64,000 nt of DNA from Quercus robur (Eukaryota > Streptophyta > Magnoliopsida > Fagales > Fagaceae). The notes below the pieces were generated by a model that saw only the letters and a program-made list of their open reading frames with translations, ran no database searches and had not been told where the DNA came from. Location: contig NC_065544.1 of assembly GCF_932294415.1 (NCBI RefSeq), positions 19,629,351 to 19,693,350 of the forward strand. The letters run 5' to 3'. Of the stretch, positions 1 through 14,305 are shown in pieces (position 1 is the stretch's first letter; the number at the start of each line of letters is the position of its first letter). The position numbers and the translations under genes were made by a program.

Positions 1-2556
1 TTATTATCAAACCTAAAACACTAATAGGTCTTTGTTATAAATAGAGTTTGAAGCTAGATCTTTTATTTGAGAGACAAAAAGCTTTAAAATTGAAACTAAT
101 AATATATAAGAGAATTTAGCTGAGAGCCTTTAGCCTAACCTAGCCTATCAAATTATCTATATATATAAAGAGAATTTAATGTTATGTTTCCAGAAAATAT
201 TTTTTGAATACATTTTTCGAGTTTTACAATATTTAGTAGAATTGAAATATAAAATAAACAAAAAGATCAATGAAAAACTATGCATTTTATAACAAAATGT
301 TTTTTTGCATCGTCACAAATAGAAAATATTTTCTTAAAGTTTAAATATACATAACCACAAAAAAGTAAGAATTTGTCTCACAACCCTTGGGTCTCTCAAT
401 CATGCTTTGTTGAAATCGCGATTCCGATGGTATGAATGTATGATTGTACAATCCTACTTACTGTAAATGACTAGGATCATTTGCAAGATTACTCTAAAAA
501 AGAATCACATGTAAGATTGCTCTATGGTAATATATAAAAAAAATTTCATATTTGTTCTTCCTACCTTTTTATGGGACCTAATGTTATTTCTTTTCTAAAG
601 GTTTGACATTTTATTTTTTCTTGTTTTGGTAAAATATAGAAACTAACAATTAACATGGTAACCAAAAAAGTAGTTAACAATGATGCAAGTTAATTAAATT
701 AGTTAGGCTTAATGAGATATTTGACTTCTTCTTCTTCTTTTTTACCTAACTTTTCAAGTAATGTGATTATGGGCACCTTGTTTGGAAGCATGGTTGCAGC
801 CTAGTGTAGCCCTAACTAAACACAGGCTTGGGAGTATGCCGCTACTCATTTGGGTTAGATCAAAGAAATGGAAGTTGCCACCTATTTTAGGTCTAGGAAT
901 TGATCTTGAACCATATGCAAAGGTACAACGAACTAGAAATTGAGTATGAAGTTAAGGTACGAACTTGGGAAGGTGTTAAACACCCTTAAACCCATTTGGT
1001 CGAGTTGGCTTGCCTTCACTTACATACCTCGTAGCAACTATATTTTGATAAGGACCCTCAATGGGCCTTTTCCAATCATATAAAATTTGTAAAGTAACAA
1101 CACACACAAGATTCAATCAAAATTTTAAATTAAAAGACCATAGAACCTAGAACTCATTCAATCTTAAACATGTACAAGATTCAAACAACCTAGGCATGTT
1201 TCTAATAATTTACAGCCCTAAGCATGTTACTAACATGTTATTGAAAAATAGAAAATTAATTAAAACAAAATACAAATCATAGAACACTCAAAATTTGGGT
1301 TTTTGGACAAACCTACATTCGCATGACCAAGGTTGTGAATGTAGGGTCAAGTATGCATACACACACGAAGGTAGAAGCCCTAAAATGTATCAATTCAACC
1401 CTTAATATGTTTCTAGCCTATAAAAATCCAAGACTAGAAAGCAATTAAACTATTGAATTCCTAAAATAAAATAGTAGATTAAAGTGAATGTAAAAATAAA
1501 AAAAGTGATCTTACCTCTAAGCGAGAACTAAAACTTGAAATTTGACCATCTGCTCAGTCGATTTGTATGGCTACTCTACCACACAAACAAGAGTTAGCAA
1601 ATTTTGAACTAAAGGAACAATGACCTAATAGAGGCCTTGGTCAGCAGAACTTAAACTCAAAACTAATTTTGAAATAAAACTCACTTTTACTCAAGAATAA
1701 CTTTAATAGAAATTTGATTAAGTATTTCTTTGAATGCTTGCTTGTGTTTCAGTGGGGCAATTTATTGTTGAAAATCTTTGAGTTATGTTGTGTCTTGCTT
1801 AACTAAAGCCTCTTAGTGATGGTTCCTTCATATGTATTAATTGGAGAACAAGGGCTTAAGTCATATAGGGTGCAACATGTGGTATCTACAGTTGCCTCTC
1901 TTTTGATGATATTTGTGAAACAAGTAGAGTAAAAAGCTTAAAGTGACAATCCATTTTTTCTTCAATTTACAACTTAAGCCTTCCTACACATGCATCACAC
2001 ATCATGCATACATTGGGTGAAAATTATCCCACTTCTCAGGTTGAATAGAGTCTAATTCATGAGTTGCATGAGTCATTACTTGTCTTCTGAGTAGGGTTAG
2101 CAAATTGGTACCAAGTTCCATATCTTAAACCTAGAGTGGAAAGCTACACAACTTGAGCTTTTTTGCTAAGTTCTTGTTTTGACCTTCATCTCAAACCCAA
2201 ACAAAGGTGTGGTTACACATATTGGACCACAAAAGGAACCCTTATAGTTATATTGGGTTAAAAGTGGCCTTGGTTTAGGAAGATGTCCTTGTTTTTCAAA
2301 CTCCATGGGAAATGGTCCTTGTCTTGAATTGCAGGGGGAAAAACTATGGCTCCCTTAAACTTTTATAGGTTTACTAGAAGGCAAGTGGATTGGTTTGGAA
2401 AATGTCTCGGGCTAAGCCCTAGATCAAGTTATGCTTAGGTAAACTATTGTGGTTGAGTTTGTCTACAATTATGATCTCTTAGGTCCTTTCATGTCCTAGA
2501 CCCAAGTGACATAAGGTGATTAGACATGGATGGCTATGGCATTTATCCTTTATTTG
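1..2556. other. AT-rich intergenic DNA, no gene seen
   Basis: No open frame of convincing length or composition is present. The stretch from about 750 to 2540 is less AT-rich and reads like old repeat sequence, but I could not assign it to a family or find its ends. Confidence 0.5.
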
Positions 2557-2564
2557 ATTGGGGC

Positions 2565-3680
2565 TACGAATGGCAAAAATTGCCTAACTTGACCTGACCC
2601 GGCCCAATCCTAATGGGGCGGGTTTTACCTAACCGCAAAGCAAATGGGGCGGGTTTAGGTTTTAAAAACCCAACTTGTAGCGGGTTCAGGTCGGGTGCGG
2701 GTATTATGCATACTCGCCCTGAACTCAACCTATATACATATATAATATTAAAAAAATTTAAAAACCCTAAGTATAAATATTGCTCTAACTTTCTCGTTTC
2801 TCTATTTTCACTTCCCTAACCCTAATCACTCTCTTAGCCGCCTCCCTCTCCCTCACTCTTAGCTGCCCTCACTTTCACTTTCTAATAGAATCTCAATTGA
2901 AGAATGACCCCAATCACCATTTTTGTGATGTATTCATTTGGCGAGGAATGGTATAGTAAAGAGCTTGTGGTGAGCCTCGTGGGGGTGATGGATGATTACG
3001 ATTTGGGTCTTTGTTGGAACGCGCTGAGTCAATGTTGTTTCACAGAGACACACTCTGTTAGGTTTACTACACTTTGAGTAGATGGATCACTGTGGTTATG
3101 GTGGTTGTGGTTCGGCCTTGATTGGAAAAATGAGGGATTATTTTTTGGGTTTCTAGGTGTTTTGTGGTTCTGATTTTGGAGTGTTTTAGTGTTTTACATT
3201 TTATTTATTTATTATTTCATCCTGAAAAATATTTAGGATTCTTGTATTTGGATTTGTGATTTTGAAAGGGAAAATGAGACATATGAAATTAAATTATTGT
3301 AGACTTGTGTGATACACTAATATTGATTTTCTTTTTAATAGATTGGGCTAGGATTCAGGGTCTTCAAATTGGGCCTTGTGTTTGTGTTTGTGATAGGATT
3401 TGTGTTTGTGTTTGTGATTTTGAAAGGGAAATCATAAATTTGAAAATCATAAATCAGGAAAACATAAATATATAGATTGGGTCATAGATTAGGCCATGGA
3501 TTACAAGCTTTAAATTAGGCCCCTGAAGTGGCATGGCGAGGCAGGGCCCGATGGGGCAAGTTTGGGTTTTAAAAAAAATCCATTTAGTTAATGGGGTGGG
3601 TTTAGGTTTTGAGGGGCGAGTGGCGGGTTGGGTTCAGTCATAAAGAAAGCCGCCCCATACTTGACCCGTTGCCTTTCTTA
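2565..3680. mobile_element. Non-autonomous hAT-like DNA transposon (1.1 kb)
   Basis: An 8-bp direct repeat, ATTGGGGC, flanks the element at 2557-2564 and 3681-3688; 8 bp is the hAT target-site length. The ends form imperfect inverted repeats: TACGAATGGCAA on the left and TAAGAAAGGCAA on the right when reverse-complemented. Both subterminal zones are full of GGGGCGGGTTT-like G-rich motifs, and the interior is unrelated AT-rich and CT-rich DNA. No transposase frame is visible, so the element would depend on an autonomous relative. The boundaries are seen directly; the superfamily is inferred from target length and end sequence. Confidence 0.7.
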
Positions 3681-3839
3681 ATTGGGGCCTCCTTGTTCAC
3701 AAATGGGAGTTAAAACGTGTGCTTAAGGTGGTTGCATGCTCTTGCCAGTTCTAAGGGTGTAAAAGAGCTAATAGATTTGTCGTGGTGCAATTCTTGCTTA
3801 CTCAATATGTTTGGTATGCTCATGGAAAAAAAAATTGTT

Positions 3840-4175
3840 AGCAATAATAGCAGTTTGATAGTCACAAAACATTAGCATAGGAGTAGGAACATTAATACCC
3901 AAGTCACGAGGAGAGAGCAAACCCAGAACATATCAGAAGGAATATGAGTCATAACACTACTATATTGAACCTTAGTACTGAAAATGCGACTACATTTTGC
4001 TTTTTCCTTTTCCAGGTAACAAGATTACCTTCGACAAAGGTACAATAGCCAGAAGTGAATCACCAATTAGAACGGCTAAAAACTCAATCAACATCACTAA
4101 AACCTATTGGAGATAGAAGCACAGGACTTGTACAATAGACCTTGCATAGGAGCACCCTTCAAATAACGCAGTATA
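3840..4175 (-). pseudogene. Ty1-Copia pol RNase H remnant
   Basis: Reading the minus strand with a few frame changes gives the conserved end of a Copia polyprotein. There is an LRYLKGAPMQGLLY block, then a degenerate SDVD region, then TSGYCTFVEGNLVTWKRKKQ, then sequence resembling the DLGINVPTPMLMFCDYQTAI segment near the RNase H C-terminus. Stops and frameshifts interrupt it and no LTR or primer-binding site flanks it. It is a dead fragment of the RT/RNase H region. An A-rich run follows at about 4190-4208. Confidence 0.7.
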
Positions 4176-4247
4176 GAGAGAAAGAATAACAAAAAAAAAA
4201 AAAAAAAACAAATTGTTTCTTCAATTAAAGTTCACAAAATAGCCAAA

Positions 4248-4275
4248 CTAGTCGCTAACCCGTATTATGTACGGG
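4248..4275 (-). mobile_element. Helitron 3' terminus
   Basis: On the minus strand a 17-nt hairpin, CCCGTACATAATACGGG (4259-4275), is followed after seven bases by CTAG and then T. That is the standard Helitron 3' end (hairpin, short spacer, CTRR, insertion before T). The body should lie at higher coordinates, but a solo LTR sits there and I could not identify the 5' TC end. Confidence 0.55.
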
Positions 4276-4665
4276 AACTTACCTATTTGTGAGGTAAACT
4301 AAAATAATTTTATAAAATCTTGAATTGATTAAAAAACTACACTATTGCATAATTTGCTCTTATATAACTTCAATTTATGTTATAATTTGATGAAGAAAAC
4401 ATTGCTTGAACGCGCAATAACTTAAAAAAAAATTGTCAAACAGTTTCAAATACTGGAAAAAAATAACTCAAAAATTCAGATATTAAAACTTTTGAAAGAC
4501 CAAAAAATATTAAAGAATCAGATGATTCACTATTTAGAAATTATTGAAACAAAACAAAATATACATGACTAAACAATAGAAAATATAAGAGAAAGATGAG
4601 TTATATTCAAAAGAATAATCCATGGCTATAACTATTGAAATGAATCAAAAAACTCAAAACTCAAA

Positions 4666-4688
4666 ATATATATATATATATATATATA
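4666..4688. repeat. (AT)n microsatellite
   Basis: An uninterrupted AT dinucleotide run that forms the left flank of the adjacent solo LTR. A similar AT run lies on the other side of the LTR, so the LTR landed inside the microsatellite. Confidence 0.9.
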
Positions 4689-5489
4689 TGTGGGGGCAAG
4701 TTAGTCAGGAGGTATTATTAAAGCTGTACGAATTGGGCCTATGGCCCAATCCAAGAACATTAACCAATCCGAGAATGGCCAAATGAGGTTATAATGGGAA
4801 TAGTGTAAAGAAAAAAATAAAGATGGTACGAGATAAGTCCAACACATGTCCGAGGAGAAAAGTCATTTCGGAAGCGAGGATCCAAGGTCAGTAAGAATGT
4901 CATATCACCCTAGACCTTTTTCAAAATTACATCACAACTAGGAGTTGGACGTTGGGCAAGGAGTGAATAAAGGGAGGCAACAAATATCTTCAAAAGCTGC
5001 TACCTCCACATTAAATGCCTTCCAACTAACTCTTTGGCCGCATTAATATGGAGGTGATACCTGAACAATGGCCAAGCAGCCTTACAGCTACTATTTGATG
5101 GTTTTAGGAGATATTGGATGGGACAAAAAGGAGCTCCTCGAATCTAACCTACAAATGTATGATAGAGATGACACCAAACTTGTAGTATATAGTATGGGAA
5201 AGTGGCCTAAAGAAAGGGGATCGGAAAAAATCAAGGAATCTTTGTAAGAATACGGTGAACTCTTATAGCTTTGTTAAAGTACAAGATATTATAACATAAA
5301 CTCCTCAGGCCGTGCCGATGACAGATTTTCTTATTTACTTGTGTTCAACAATCCTAATTCAGCAACTTTTATTGTCCATATTTTGGAGTAGAACTAGTTC
5401 TTTCATCCACGCTCTACAAATTTATTGTTTGGATTTGTTGGGCTTAAATCCAATCTTACACTAGGTCCAATCCAAATTCAGTCCTTACA
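4689..5489 (+). mobile_element. Solo LTR (801 bp) in an AT microsatellite
   Basis: The segment begins TGTGGGGGCAAG and ends CAGTCCTTACA, the TG...CA ends of an LTR. It is flanked by ATATA on both sides, which is compatible with a 5-bp target duplication but weak evidence because the site is AT repeat. There is no internal domain, primer-binding site or second LTR. The middle (AAGCTGCTACC, CATTAAATGCC, GGCCGCATTAATATGG) is homologous to the reverse complement of the LTR-like element at 54962-55593, so the window holds two members of one family in opposite orientation. Confidence 0.65.
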
Positions 5490-6140
5490 ATATATATATA
5501 TATATGACTACACAAATTCGAATGTTAAACTGATGCCAAAAAAAATATATAATTAAAGAATAAGTTATTGAAACAATAAATATAAGAAAAAGAAGTAAGT
5601 ACATGAACCCATAAAGTAATAAGTTTTAAAAAATGTTGAACAGGAGCCCACGTTGAAATAATGAAAGCAATACCTCCTCTTAGTATATCGTATATAAGCT
5701 TTCTGCATAAAAAATTAACATACTTTCATATCATGAGGTGAAGCAAAGGCATATGCAATAGCAACAACCTTAAATTTCAATTGTTGCAAGCTTTTTTATC
5801 TTGTAAGAAACGGCTAAAGAGAGTTTGGTGGTTCATGTTTGAAAATTATTTTTTTAAAAAAAAACATGAAAAACCATAAAATGTATATATATATATATAT
5901 ATATATTTAACAAAATAGAGGAGAAAAAAATAATAGAAGAGGAGCTCATACCTTTACTTAGCTTAAAAAAAAAAAAAATTTAGGGTTTGCAATGCTTTTA
6001 TAGAGTTCATGATTAACCTCGCAAATTTGGAGATAAATTATTAACGTTTGGGTTTGAGTTTAAGTTAAACTTGTTAGAGAAATAGAGTTTCATTCCTTGT
6101 TAAGTTTGGACTATACAAAATAATTTTATTTAAAAAAAAA
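5490..6140. other. AT-rich intergenic DNA
   Basis: Contains short AT runs (for example 5886-5910) and poly-A/T tracts. No gene seen. Confidence 0.5.
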
Positions 6141-6144
6141 TGAT

Positions 6145-6620
6145 AATTGATGGAAATGACGAGATTACGTCTCCTAGACAAAGCCAACAATCATGACGAA
6201 GTCATCTTGAATGACGAAGATATGAAAATCATTCAATATAATCAATCAATGACTTGGACAGTTACAAAACCAACCATGCAGACCGTTGGGAGCCTATTAA
6301 AAGCCCCATTATTAGGCAGGAGGCGTTACTGAAAAAGGCATTAACGATCATAACGGCTAGCAACCAAAGCCATATATATAAAACCTTCACATTACCAACA
6401 GAAGGCACATACACACTCTAAGAAACACTCATTATTATCTTGCTAGTTTGTTGCATTTCATAAAGTGCTTTTCTATTCTAACTTTGGCATCAGAGACGTT
6501 GTGGCAGGCACCACACCGGTGACCATCTTTGAGGATACATTCACGCAGACCGGAGGTTGGTTCCATCTGCCTATTTCGACTGATGAACTCACGCTTCATT
6601 AATAATGATGCGACAATCTT
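6145..6620 (+). mobile_element. Possible Gypsy-type LTR remnant
   Basis: A TATATATAAAACC promoter-like block (about 6371) is followed by a leader and then TTGGCATCAGAGACG, CACCACACCGGTGACC and GACCGGAGGTTGG. This order resembles the R-U5 part of plant Gypsy LTRs. I did not find matching ends or a target duplication. The short frames here (6147-6332 plus, 6435-6641 minus) look like chance. Confidence 0.35.
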
Positions 6621-7266
6621 TGGAGAGGTAGATAAAGTCAAAACGTTTGATTTTATATATATAATATATAAATTATTTGTGAGTAGCTGAAAACTCGATT
6701 GATGAAAACTTATTTTGTATTTGTTTATTTATTTTTTAAATAAATAAAGCTTATCTCCAAATTTAAGGCAAAGCTTGACTTTTCCTGCTTGTGTGTTGTC
6801 GTGTGGCTCATGGACAAAGTTCATGAACAATGTCTATTTGCCACGTATTTTTTCAATTTTTATCTTTAGTGTTTTTTTTTTTATGTGTAAATTTTAAAAT
6901 TTTCATTTAATTTTTTAAAATTTAAATATATTTTAATACATTTTTACTAAAGAACAATTAACAAAAAGATAAATAAACTGATATTAATCTTATAAAAAAT
7001 TATCAAATTAACTGATTAGTAGTCTTCTTATTTTCAATCACAGAGGCTGTGGGATCTTAATTAATCTAAATCTTATTATATATACACATTTTTTTTTTTT
7101 TTTTGAGGAAATATATACACAAACGTTTGAAACTTAGTTAAGAAGACTTTCTTGTTCTCATTGCTTGCCTTATTTAAAGTTACAAAGCTCAAGGACTACT
7201 TTTTTTAAAAAAGGAAACGTTGTGAATAATTGAGGAACTGCTAACTTATTACTTATTTCCCTATAA

Positions 7267-8221
7267 GAGCATTCACATAAATTCAGCTAAATTTTTTTTA
7301 TCTATTTTACACTAAAAATCTATTTTTTCTATTTTACATACCTACTTCTCAAAATCCTTCACATCAGTCTATCTATTCTACAATTTATTTTATTTAAATA
7401 ATTAATTTTTCAATTTTTTATTATTATTTCTCTCAATTACCCTTTACATACGCGTGCTCACTCTCTCTTTCTCTCTCTCTACCCATTTTTTCTTATTTGT
7501 TGCTCTCTCTATACCCATCTCTATACCCATTTCTAAACACATATCACCTCTCTCTCTTGGTCTAATCCACACCTTCTCAATTAGATCTCCATAGACACCT
7601 TCACTGCCATCTCAAACCCCTCACTTTCTCTCGCTCCTTCTCTTCAACGCTCATTGAGAATAAACATCAAACACCTTTACTGCAAAACCATCAAGGCCCA
7701 TTCTCACTCCTCAAACAAGACCCAATCTCCACTCCCTCTCGGTCAGATCTCCTCTACCTGTGTTCGACCCTTAAGCCGCCTTAAGCATCATCTCTGCCAC
7801 AAGCATCGACCCACAATGACAGATGCACATGCAGAGAATCGTTCCGGTCAAACACCGATCTCCACCGCCAACATCAAAACCCATTCCCGTTGACCCACAA
7901 GCACCGATTATTCCAGTCAAGCACTAATTTTTCTCTCTGTTGGTTTGTTCATGTGGGTTTGTTTGTGTGTATCTAAGGAAAAAGAAGATGAGAAGACGAG
8001 AAGTCACTGAGTTTGTTGTGCATGGAGTAGAGAGAAAAAAAAAGGTGCGAACGTGAAATTAATAAAATAATAAGATATATATTTACAATAACCGTGCATG
8101 GCAAATGTGTAAAAATACACAGTTTTAAAAAGACTGATGTAGAAGATTTTTGGAACAAAATGTGTAAAATTGATTGCTTTTTGTATTTTGCAAAGTTTTA
8201 CATCCAATGCTGTGGATGCTC
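7267..8221. mobile_element. TAA-flanked non-autonomous DNA transposon (955 bp, Harbinger-like)
   Basis: The element starts GAGCATTCACA and ends TGTGGATGCTC, an 11-bp terminal inverted repeat with one mismatch. TAA lies immediately outside each end (7264-7266 and 8222-8224), the target length typical of PIF/Harbinger elements. The left third is T-rich, the middle (about 7440-7900) is CT-rich and unusually C-rich, and the right part is AT-rich. A 79-codon frame at 7654-7893 lies in the C-rich part but has no recognisable domain. No transposase is encoded. Confidence 0.65.
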
Positions 8222-8489
8222 TAAATAATTTTATTTTTTCAAACTTCATATAAAAATAGTTTTTCCATTTTTGAACTCTAATATTTAGGCCTGCACCAAT
8301 ATCCAATATCCACTGTCCTATTGAGCTATTGCCTTATTATCATGGCTAGGCCATTAGTGATGAAGTGGTATTTTTTTAAATTGGATGTAACCTTATGAAG
8401 TTACTAGCTAGAGCAGTTGAGACTTGAAGAGGCTTATGTCAAGCCAAGCTTACTTAGCTTCAAAATAAGCTTTAGTTAAGCTCGAGTTC

Positions 8490-8493
<4 letters not shown>

Positions 8494-8520
<27 letters not shown>
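8494..8520. repeat. (AT)n microsatellite
   Basis: A run of alternating A and T in intergenic DNA. Confidence 0.9.
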
Positions 8521-8716
8521 TTGAATAGGGAGTTCCTATAATATTTAACAAGCCAAACTTGTAAAAAACTCAACTCAAATTGATTATGTTTAAAGCTTCA
8601 ACTTTGTTATTGCACTAAATAAAAACATTTCATGGATATTTGAGAGCAGATGGGAGAGAGAGAATGATAGACCCTTAAAAAGTTAACTTCTTTTGCCTTT
8701 GCAGATATTATTTTTG

Positions 8717-8771
8717 ATAATAATAATAATAATAATAATAATTATTATTATTATTATTATTATTATTATTT
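8717..8771. repeat. (AAT)n followed by (ATT)n, self-complementary trinucleotide tract
   Basis: About eight AAT units run directly into about ten ATT units, so the tract is its own inverted repeat and could extrude as a hairpin. Confidence 0.9.
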
Positions 8772-11340
8772 TGATAAGAGATTATTGATAAATCTTAAAG
8801 AAAAAGTTTATCTCTAAATTAGTTTGGAGAAAAATTCTTCCAACTCACTATATGATGATATATATATAATTATTCATGTATATTTTTAATCACATAACCT
8901 ATTTATTAGGTCATGTGACTTGTTTTAATAATAAGCTCTTTCAAAGAAATACACAAATTAGACAATGGCTCCTCCAATTCTATATTTATATCCGCACTAA
9001 GGAAAAAAAATGGCTCCATTCAAAATTCAAATAGAAAATTCTTAAATATTCTCAGAGTACGGAGAAATGGTACTCACTTCTCTCACAATCATAGTGAACC
9101 TTACCGTGAGTATGAGATAAAAAACACACACACACAAATTTTCATGTTTTGAGAGTACCTAACCATCACTCTATTCAAACACCTCATAAAAGAGAATTTT
9201 TACTCAATTACTAAACTTTTTATTAATGTCCATCTGTCATGATTCAAGGTAGCACATTTGCAGAAGAATTGTTTTTTGAAAAGTATGGTTGAATGCACAC
9301 ATAGATTAATACATAGAGTGTAAGCACCAGTATTGCCTAGTTTTAGGTTTAAAAATTATACAAGAGTTGACTTCATGTTTAGATTCAGATCTCACTAAAT
9401 ACTACGCACACTAAATTAAGGAACTGCACATCTGTAATCCAGACTAAAATGTATTTACAACACGCAATTGTGAACCAAAATTTACCAATATTGTAATATT
9501 AGAAGATCCTACGATCCTGGCTAGCTAGTGGCTACGCAAATTAAGGCACTGTTTATGCCGGTAGAACTAGAAGAAGATAACTAGAACCTATATGTCTTTA
9601 TATTATATTATATTATATATATATATATAGTAAAAAAAACAATCCCTTTATGAGGCGTACAAGTAACCGTGAATTGTATGGCATTCGTACTGTAATAATA
9701 ATGATCTATACCCCCATCAGAGAAAAAATAAAAATAAAATCTATAAAGCCAAATGAATTTACCATATATGCATCTCTAACTTATCACTTGGAAAAAGTAT
9801 CACACCAAATTGCCTATTCCCTTTTTTTAGTGGCTGTTCTAGTTTATTTATTAAAACTAAATATTTCGGCACTAATTTAATTCAGCCTATCATTTCGAAA
9901 TTGCCATTATATATATGTATTAATCCCATTTTGTTAAAACATATCAAATTATCAGTTCAAAATTATATAGTACACATTTTTAACATAATTGTTACATATA
10001 ACAAAGAGATTTATAATATGAATTGTAAACATGTAGAGTCAACCTCTTTAACTAACATATGATACAATTTCACTTTATGGGCACCATTTCCTAGAATACT
10101 TGTTGACTCTTTTTTGAAGAAATCTTGGATCGGGCATTCCTTCAAAAATAAAGTTAGTGGTTCTAGTTTCCGATTTACTCCAGAGGAGAGATAGGAACAT
10201 TCAGTGGAACCAGTGAAAGACACTTACTTCTGGATGGATGTGTAGGATAGAGGGCTCGTGGTACTTACTACTGTGGCAAAGCGGAGGCTCCAGAGCTATA
10301 GTGGCTTGCGCTATGCCTTCATTTTGGATTCCCAAACAATTGTGGCATTAGTTAATAACTTAATGGGTTCATTCACCTAGATCTTAATAAACTAGTAGAA
10401 TTAATTGTATATGGCAGCGGTTCTTCAGAGCCAGGCTATCTTCACATTGAATTTCTAGGCTTCAATGCTTTCGATTGCAAGACTCTCCGAAACATAATCT
10501 TTTAGCTTCCCCATTTCGTGTCGCGGCTACTCCACTCCACTGCTGTCTCATGAACTGAAATTTGTTGCCTTCTTGCACGTGAAGCGAACGGGCTCAAATC
10601 ACAATAACTAATAACTATAATAACCTACCACCACCTAGTTGGGCAAGTTGATACCTCCCTAATGCCAGATGTGCTCGGAGGACAGGGGGAATGTGTTCGA
10701 GCTGCTGAGTCGAAATTTAGCAAAATGCCCCAAAATAGATAGAACGGATTAGAATGAGTTAGAATTTTGGTCAGATGGAATGGGATGATTCACCTTGGTT
10801 AGTAATCAGTTAGCACAAAATTTTCCCTGTTTCGACTGAAACGGAATGAAATTAAAAAACTTCATTCTAGTTCCTCACCACACAAAAGCTCTATCATTCA
10901 TCTTTTTAAAGGAATGATCAAACTTTTTGGATCCCAAGTGACAATAAAAAGTAGGGACCAGAATTGTTGCAAAAAAAATAATTGAATTAATAAAATTCAG
11001 CGTATGATCTACTTTGGTATCAATCAAATTTATTCGGGATAGCTTTGTGACCTCGCATCCTATTTTGCAATAATGTTGCAAAATCCCATGTAGTCCAATG
11101 TACATATAAAGTATAAACAAACATAATAATTAAAAAAAATGTAAAAAAATCCAAAAAGAAAAAAAAAAGTTGCAATAATTAGAATATTGATTTTATTGTG
11201 CAAATTAAGAACCAAATCTTGACAAGATATTGATACAAATCAAGTCTGTGTATAAGCTTCCATTTGTCTTTAAAAAAAACTAAGTACTATTCATATTTAT
11301 TCATTAAAAAAAAAAAAAAAAAATTCTATTCAGGTTGTTT
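8772..11340. other. Intergenic DNA with an unassigned 70-codon frame
   Basis: Mostly AT-rich. A minus-strand frame at 10011-10223 encodes 70 residues of mixed composition (ending VKEVDSTCLQFIL) that I do not recognise. Another short minus-strand frame begins MGKLKDYVSESLAIESIEA near 10518 and stops at once. These may be decayed gene fragments; neither has supporting splice structure. The stretch 11290-11340 holds an A/T run downstream of the WRKY gene. Confidence 0.35.
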
Positions 11341-11352
11341 CTAGGCAATCGC

Positions 11353-13507
<2,155 letters not shown>

Positions 13508-13648
13508 CTCTCCCTCTTTTTCCCTCCCTATTGAACGAGACAAAATTAGAGAATCGCTTTCTTCCTATTGTTGCTGCTTTTGAGGCACCGAAGTCAATTC
13601 CCTCGTCTCAATGACTTATTATTAGACGCACAAGGACGCATCTAAGCT

Positions 13649-13757
13649 TTGACTTTCATGGGCTCCTTAATTCACCAAAATTTAATATAAAGACTAAGAA
13701 TCAAATGCCTAAATGTTTACTATATATTAAAAAAAAGGTTTATATATATATAAAACG
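13649..13757 (-). promoter_or_regulatory. Candidate WRKY9 core promoter: TATA tract and W-box
   Basis: Upstream of the WRKY start, a TTTATATATATATAAA tract (about 13739-13757) is a plausible TATA box roughly 230 bp before the ATG. A W-box core in TTTGACTTT context lies at 13649-13653, on the strand opposite the gene. Autoregulation through W-boxes is common for WRKY genes; here it is only inferred. Confidence 0.3.
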
Positions 13758-13912
13758 ACATTGGCACTCCAATAGTTGACAATGAGGGCCCTCACCTCAG
13801 GGTAAAAACACAGTATTAGCCATCTAAATCACTGTTTTGACAAATATAGTATTGGGTCATTTTGCCTTTTTCTTCCCAAATGAAAAGGAATCCATAAGTT
13901 TTGAGATATTTT

Positions 13913-13935
13913 GGGGGGGGGGGGGGGGGGGGGGG
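13913..13935 (+). repeat. Poly-G run of 23 bases
   Basis: Twenty-three consecutive G lie about 410 bp upstream of the WRKY start, which is poly-C on the gene's sense strand. The run could form a G-quadruplex on one strand and an i-motif on the other. Exact length is the kind of value assemblies often get wrong. Confidence 0.9.
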
Positions 13936-14269
13936 TGGTGTAAAGCATAGCCCCTTACGCCTAACACAGAGCTAAGAGGCAAAAAAAGGCAGCACCCAAT
14001 TCAACGATATGGTTTAAAATAAAGCTTTTTTTTTTTCCTTTGGACCTGGGAAACCCTTTTTCTTTTGGGTCCAATCACTAATGGCCAGTTACCCACTTAT
14101 TTAAAACAGCCTAACCTATGCGACTCTTGTTTTTACTACCCCCTCCATGCATGTAAATATGCATGATTGCATGTATGTGAAAAATGGTCCTCAATTTTTT
14201 AGGTTAAAAAAAAAAAAAAGTTATCCACACTTATTACAGTACTAGCATTTTCAAGCCTGTGTTCAAAGT

Positions 14270-14305
<36 letters not shown>

